Shown one piece after another: positions 40,804-41,764 of a stretch of 41,764 nucleotides of DNA. The stretch comes from an uncultured Eubacterium sp. Lineage in GTDB: Bacteria > Bacillota > Clostridia > Lachnospirales > Lachnospiraceae. Position 1 is the stretch's first letter. Each line of letters opens with the position of its first letter. The notes beneath the pieces were generated by a model, which worked only from the letters and a program-made list of their open reading frames with translations, searched no databases and was not told where the DNA came from. A program made the position numbers and the translations under genes. The DNA lies in the NCBI GenBank assembly GCA_947385875.1, contig CANDMV010000019.1, positions 1 through 41,764 of the forward strand, read 5' to 3'.

Positions 40804-41619
40804 ATGGAAAGAATATACATATCAGATTATTTTGATCTAGAGAAAATCGCATTGTCAGGGCAGTGCTTTCGTGTCAAGCGATTTGAAGATGAAACATATC
40901 GGTTTATAAAAGGTGATCGAATACTATATATGAAGCAGCTTTCTGAGCATGAATATCAAGTGTCATGCGGGCAGAAGGAATGGAATGAGTTTTGGGAGGA
41001 TTATTTTGATCTGCCAAGGCAGTATAGCAAGATCTGCGATAAGACAAGAGGAGAAAATGATTTTATCCAAAGTGCGGCAGAATATAGTAAGGGAATCCGC
41101 GTGCTGCATCAGGATCCATGGGAAATGCTGATTACTTTCATAATATCACAGCGAAAAAACATCCCTGCGATTACGAAATCTGTAGAGGCCTTATCACAAA
41201 AATATGGACATCCTATAAGGACTGAATATGAAATCGTACATACGTTTCCAACGCCGATGGAAATGCAGTCGGCGGTCGAAGAGGAGCTGTCAGACTGTAG
41301 TCTGGGATATAGGATTCCTTATGTGCTGGATGCTGTGTCCAAGGTTATGTCGGGAAGCATGGATCTAAAGGCAATGGAGCTGCTGGATGATGAAACACTT
41401 TTTCGGGAGCTGGTGAAAGTACATGGCGTAGGAAAAAAGGTGGCAAACTGTGTCAGGCTGTTTGGATATGGGCGTACAGCATGTGTCCCGATCGATGTGT
41501 GGATTGACAGGGCGATTCAGGAAGAATGCGGTGGCTGCGATCCATTTACGATGTATGGAGAAGAGGCGGGAATTGTACAGCAGTTTGTGTTTTATTATAA
41601 AAGAAATCAAGAAAGATAG
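40804..41619 (+). CDS. OGG1-like 8-oxoguanine DNA glycosylase/AP lyase
   Basis: 271 residues. An N-terminal beta domain (about 1-95) is followed by a helical glycosylase domain. The HhH-GPD motif 'LVKVHGVGKKVANCVRLFGYGRTACVPIDVWIDRAIQ' has Lys212 and Asp231 at the places of the OGG1 Schiff-base lysine and catalytic aspartate. 'IISQRKNIPAITKSVEAL' matches the OGG1/AlkA helix. The presence of the lysine favours an 8-oxoG lyase over AlkA-type 3-methyladenine glycosylase. It is expressed alone from the promoter at 40728. GAGGATG lies before the ATG. Confidence 0.88.
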   Translation: MERIYISDYFDLEKIALSGQCFRVKRFEDETYRFIKGDRILYMKQLSEHEYQVSCGQKEWNEFWEDYFDLPRQYSKICDKTRGENDFIQSAAEYSKGIRVLHQDPWEMLITFIISQRKNIPAITKSVEALSQKYGHPIRTEYEIVHTFPTPMEMQSAVEEELSDCSLGYRIPYVLDAVSKVMSGSMDLKAMELLDDETLFRELVKVHGVGKKVANCVRLFGYGRTACVPIDVWIDRAIQEECGGCDPFTMYGEEAGIVQQFVFYYKRNQER

Positions 41620-41712
41620 GAAAAATAATTTCGGTACAACGGATATTAAATAAGTGCCATAGAAACGCCGGATATTTTTTCTAGAATGCATCTCAAAAAT
41701 CCTCAATGTACG

Positions 41713-41764
41713 CTAGAGCGTGTTTGAAAAATCATTCCCGCGATCTGCACTCCCCACTTTGCGG
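41713..41764 (+). mobile_element. Partial CTAG MITE at the right window edge
   Basis: CTAGAGCGTGTTTGAAAAAT, then 'cattcccgcgatctgcactccccac.ttgcgg', matches the inverse of the right end of 15251-15420. The remainder lies beyond the window. Confidence 0.8.

Overview
The window looks like a chromosomal segment of a spore-forming, low-to-moderate-GC Firmicute, most likely a gut Lachnospiraceae (Blautia/Clostridium XIVa-like). The grounds are a SpoIIID gene, strong AGGAGG ribosome sites, sigma-A promoters, a DUF6273 protein, a Hol-Tox type I toxin, LplB/YtcP-type sugar importers with a DUF624 partner, and many short palindromic repeats between genes. No rRNA, tRNA, CRISPR array, prophage or intact transposase gene was seen.

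Region 1 (1-17.4 kb) is mixed housekeeping and accessory genes. It holds an SDR of the EF-P 5-aminopentanone reductase type, a small HTH regulator and a HAD phosphatase. A minus-strand envelope cluster follows: PadR repressor, HAAS-domain/SEDS (FtsW/RodA-like) fusion, VanZ-like protein and SGNH hydrolase, with an array of TATCG-N5-CGATA operator-like sites in front of padR. Next come a Y-family DNA polymerase overlapping a small unknown gene, a 31-aa holin-like toxin, an unknown 182-aa protein, an SRAP (YedK/HMCES) protein, a membrane DUF6273 protein, an NfeD-flotillin pair, spoIIID with a sigma-E-like promoter embedded in the flotillin terminator, a 40-aa small protein and HflX.

Region 2 (17.5-37.4 kb) is a coherent locus for harvesting high-mannose N-glycans. 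A secreted GH85 endo-beta-N-acetylglucosaminidase would cut glycans from glycoproteins. A solute-binding lipoprotein and two permeases would import them; the ATPase is not in the window and is presumably a shared MsmX type. A cytoplasmic GH38 alpha-mannosidase would trim alpha-mannose. A GH130 phosphorylase would split the Man-beta-1,4-GlcNAc core. A ROK kinase fused to a mannose-6-phosphate isomerase would take mannose to fructose-6-phosphate. A GH3 glycosidase and a DUF624 membrane protein complete the set. A LacI-family regulator sits in the middle. A TAAAATGTTAA-like motif overlaps the -10 region of both the ABC operon promoter and the GH85 promoter, which predicts a local regulon.

Region 3 (37.5-41.8 kb) has a GT2-GtrA fusion with a polytopic GT-C-like membrane protein (minus strand), and an OGG1-like 8-oxoguanine DNA glycosylase.

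The intergenic spaces are unusually rich in repeats. The main family is a 170-bp CTAG-bounded MITE-like element with about 20-bp terminal inverted repeats. It has one complete copy (15251-15420), partial copies exactly at both window ends, solo ends and two core remnants. At least four other palindromic families are present, concentrated in the 31.1-32.2 kb and 20.6-21.5 kb gaps of the glycan locus.
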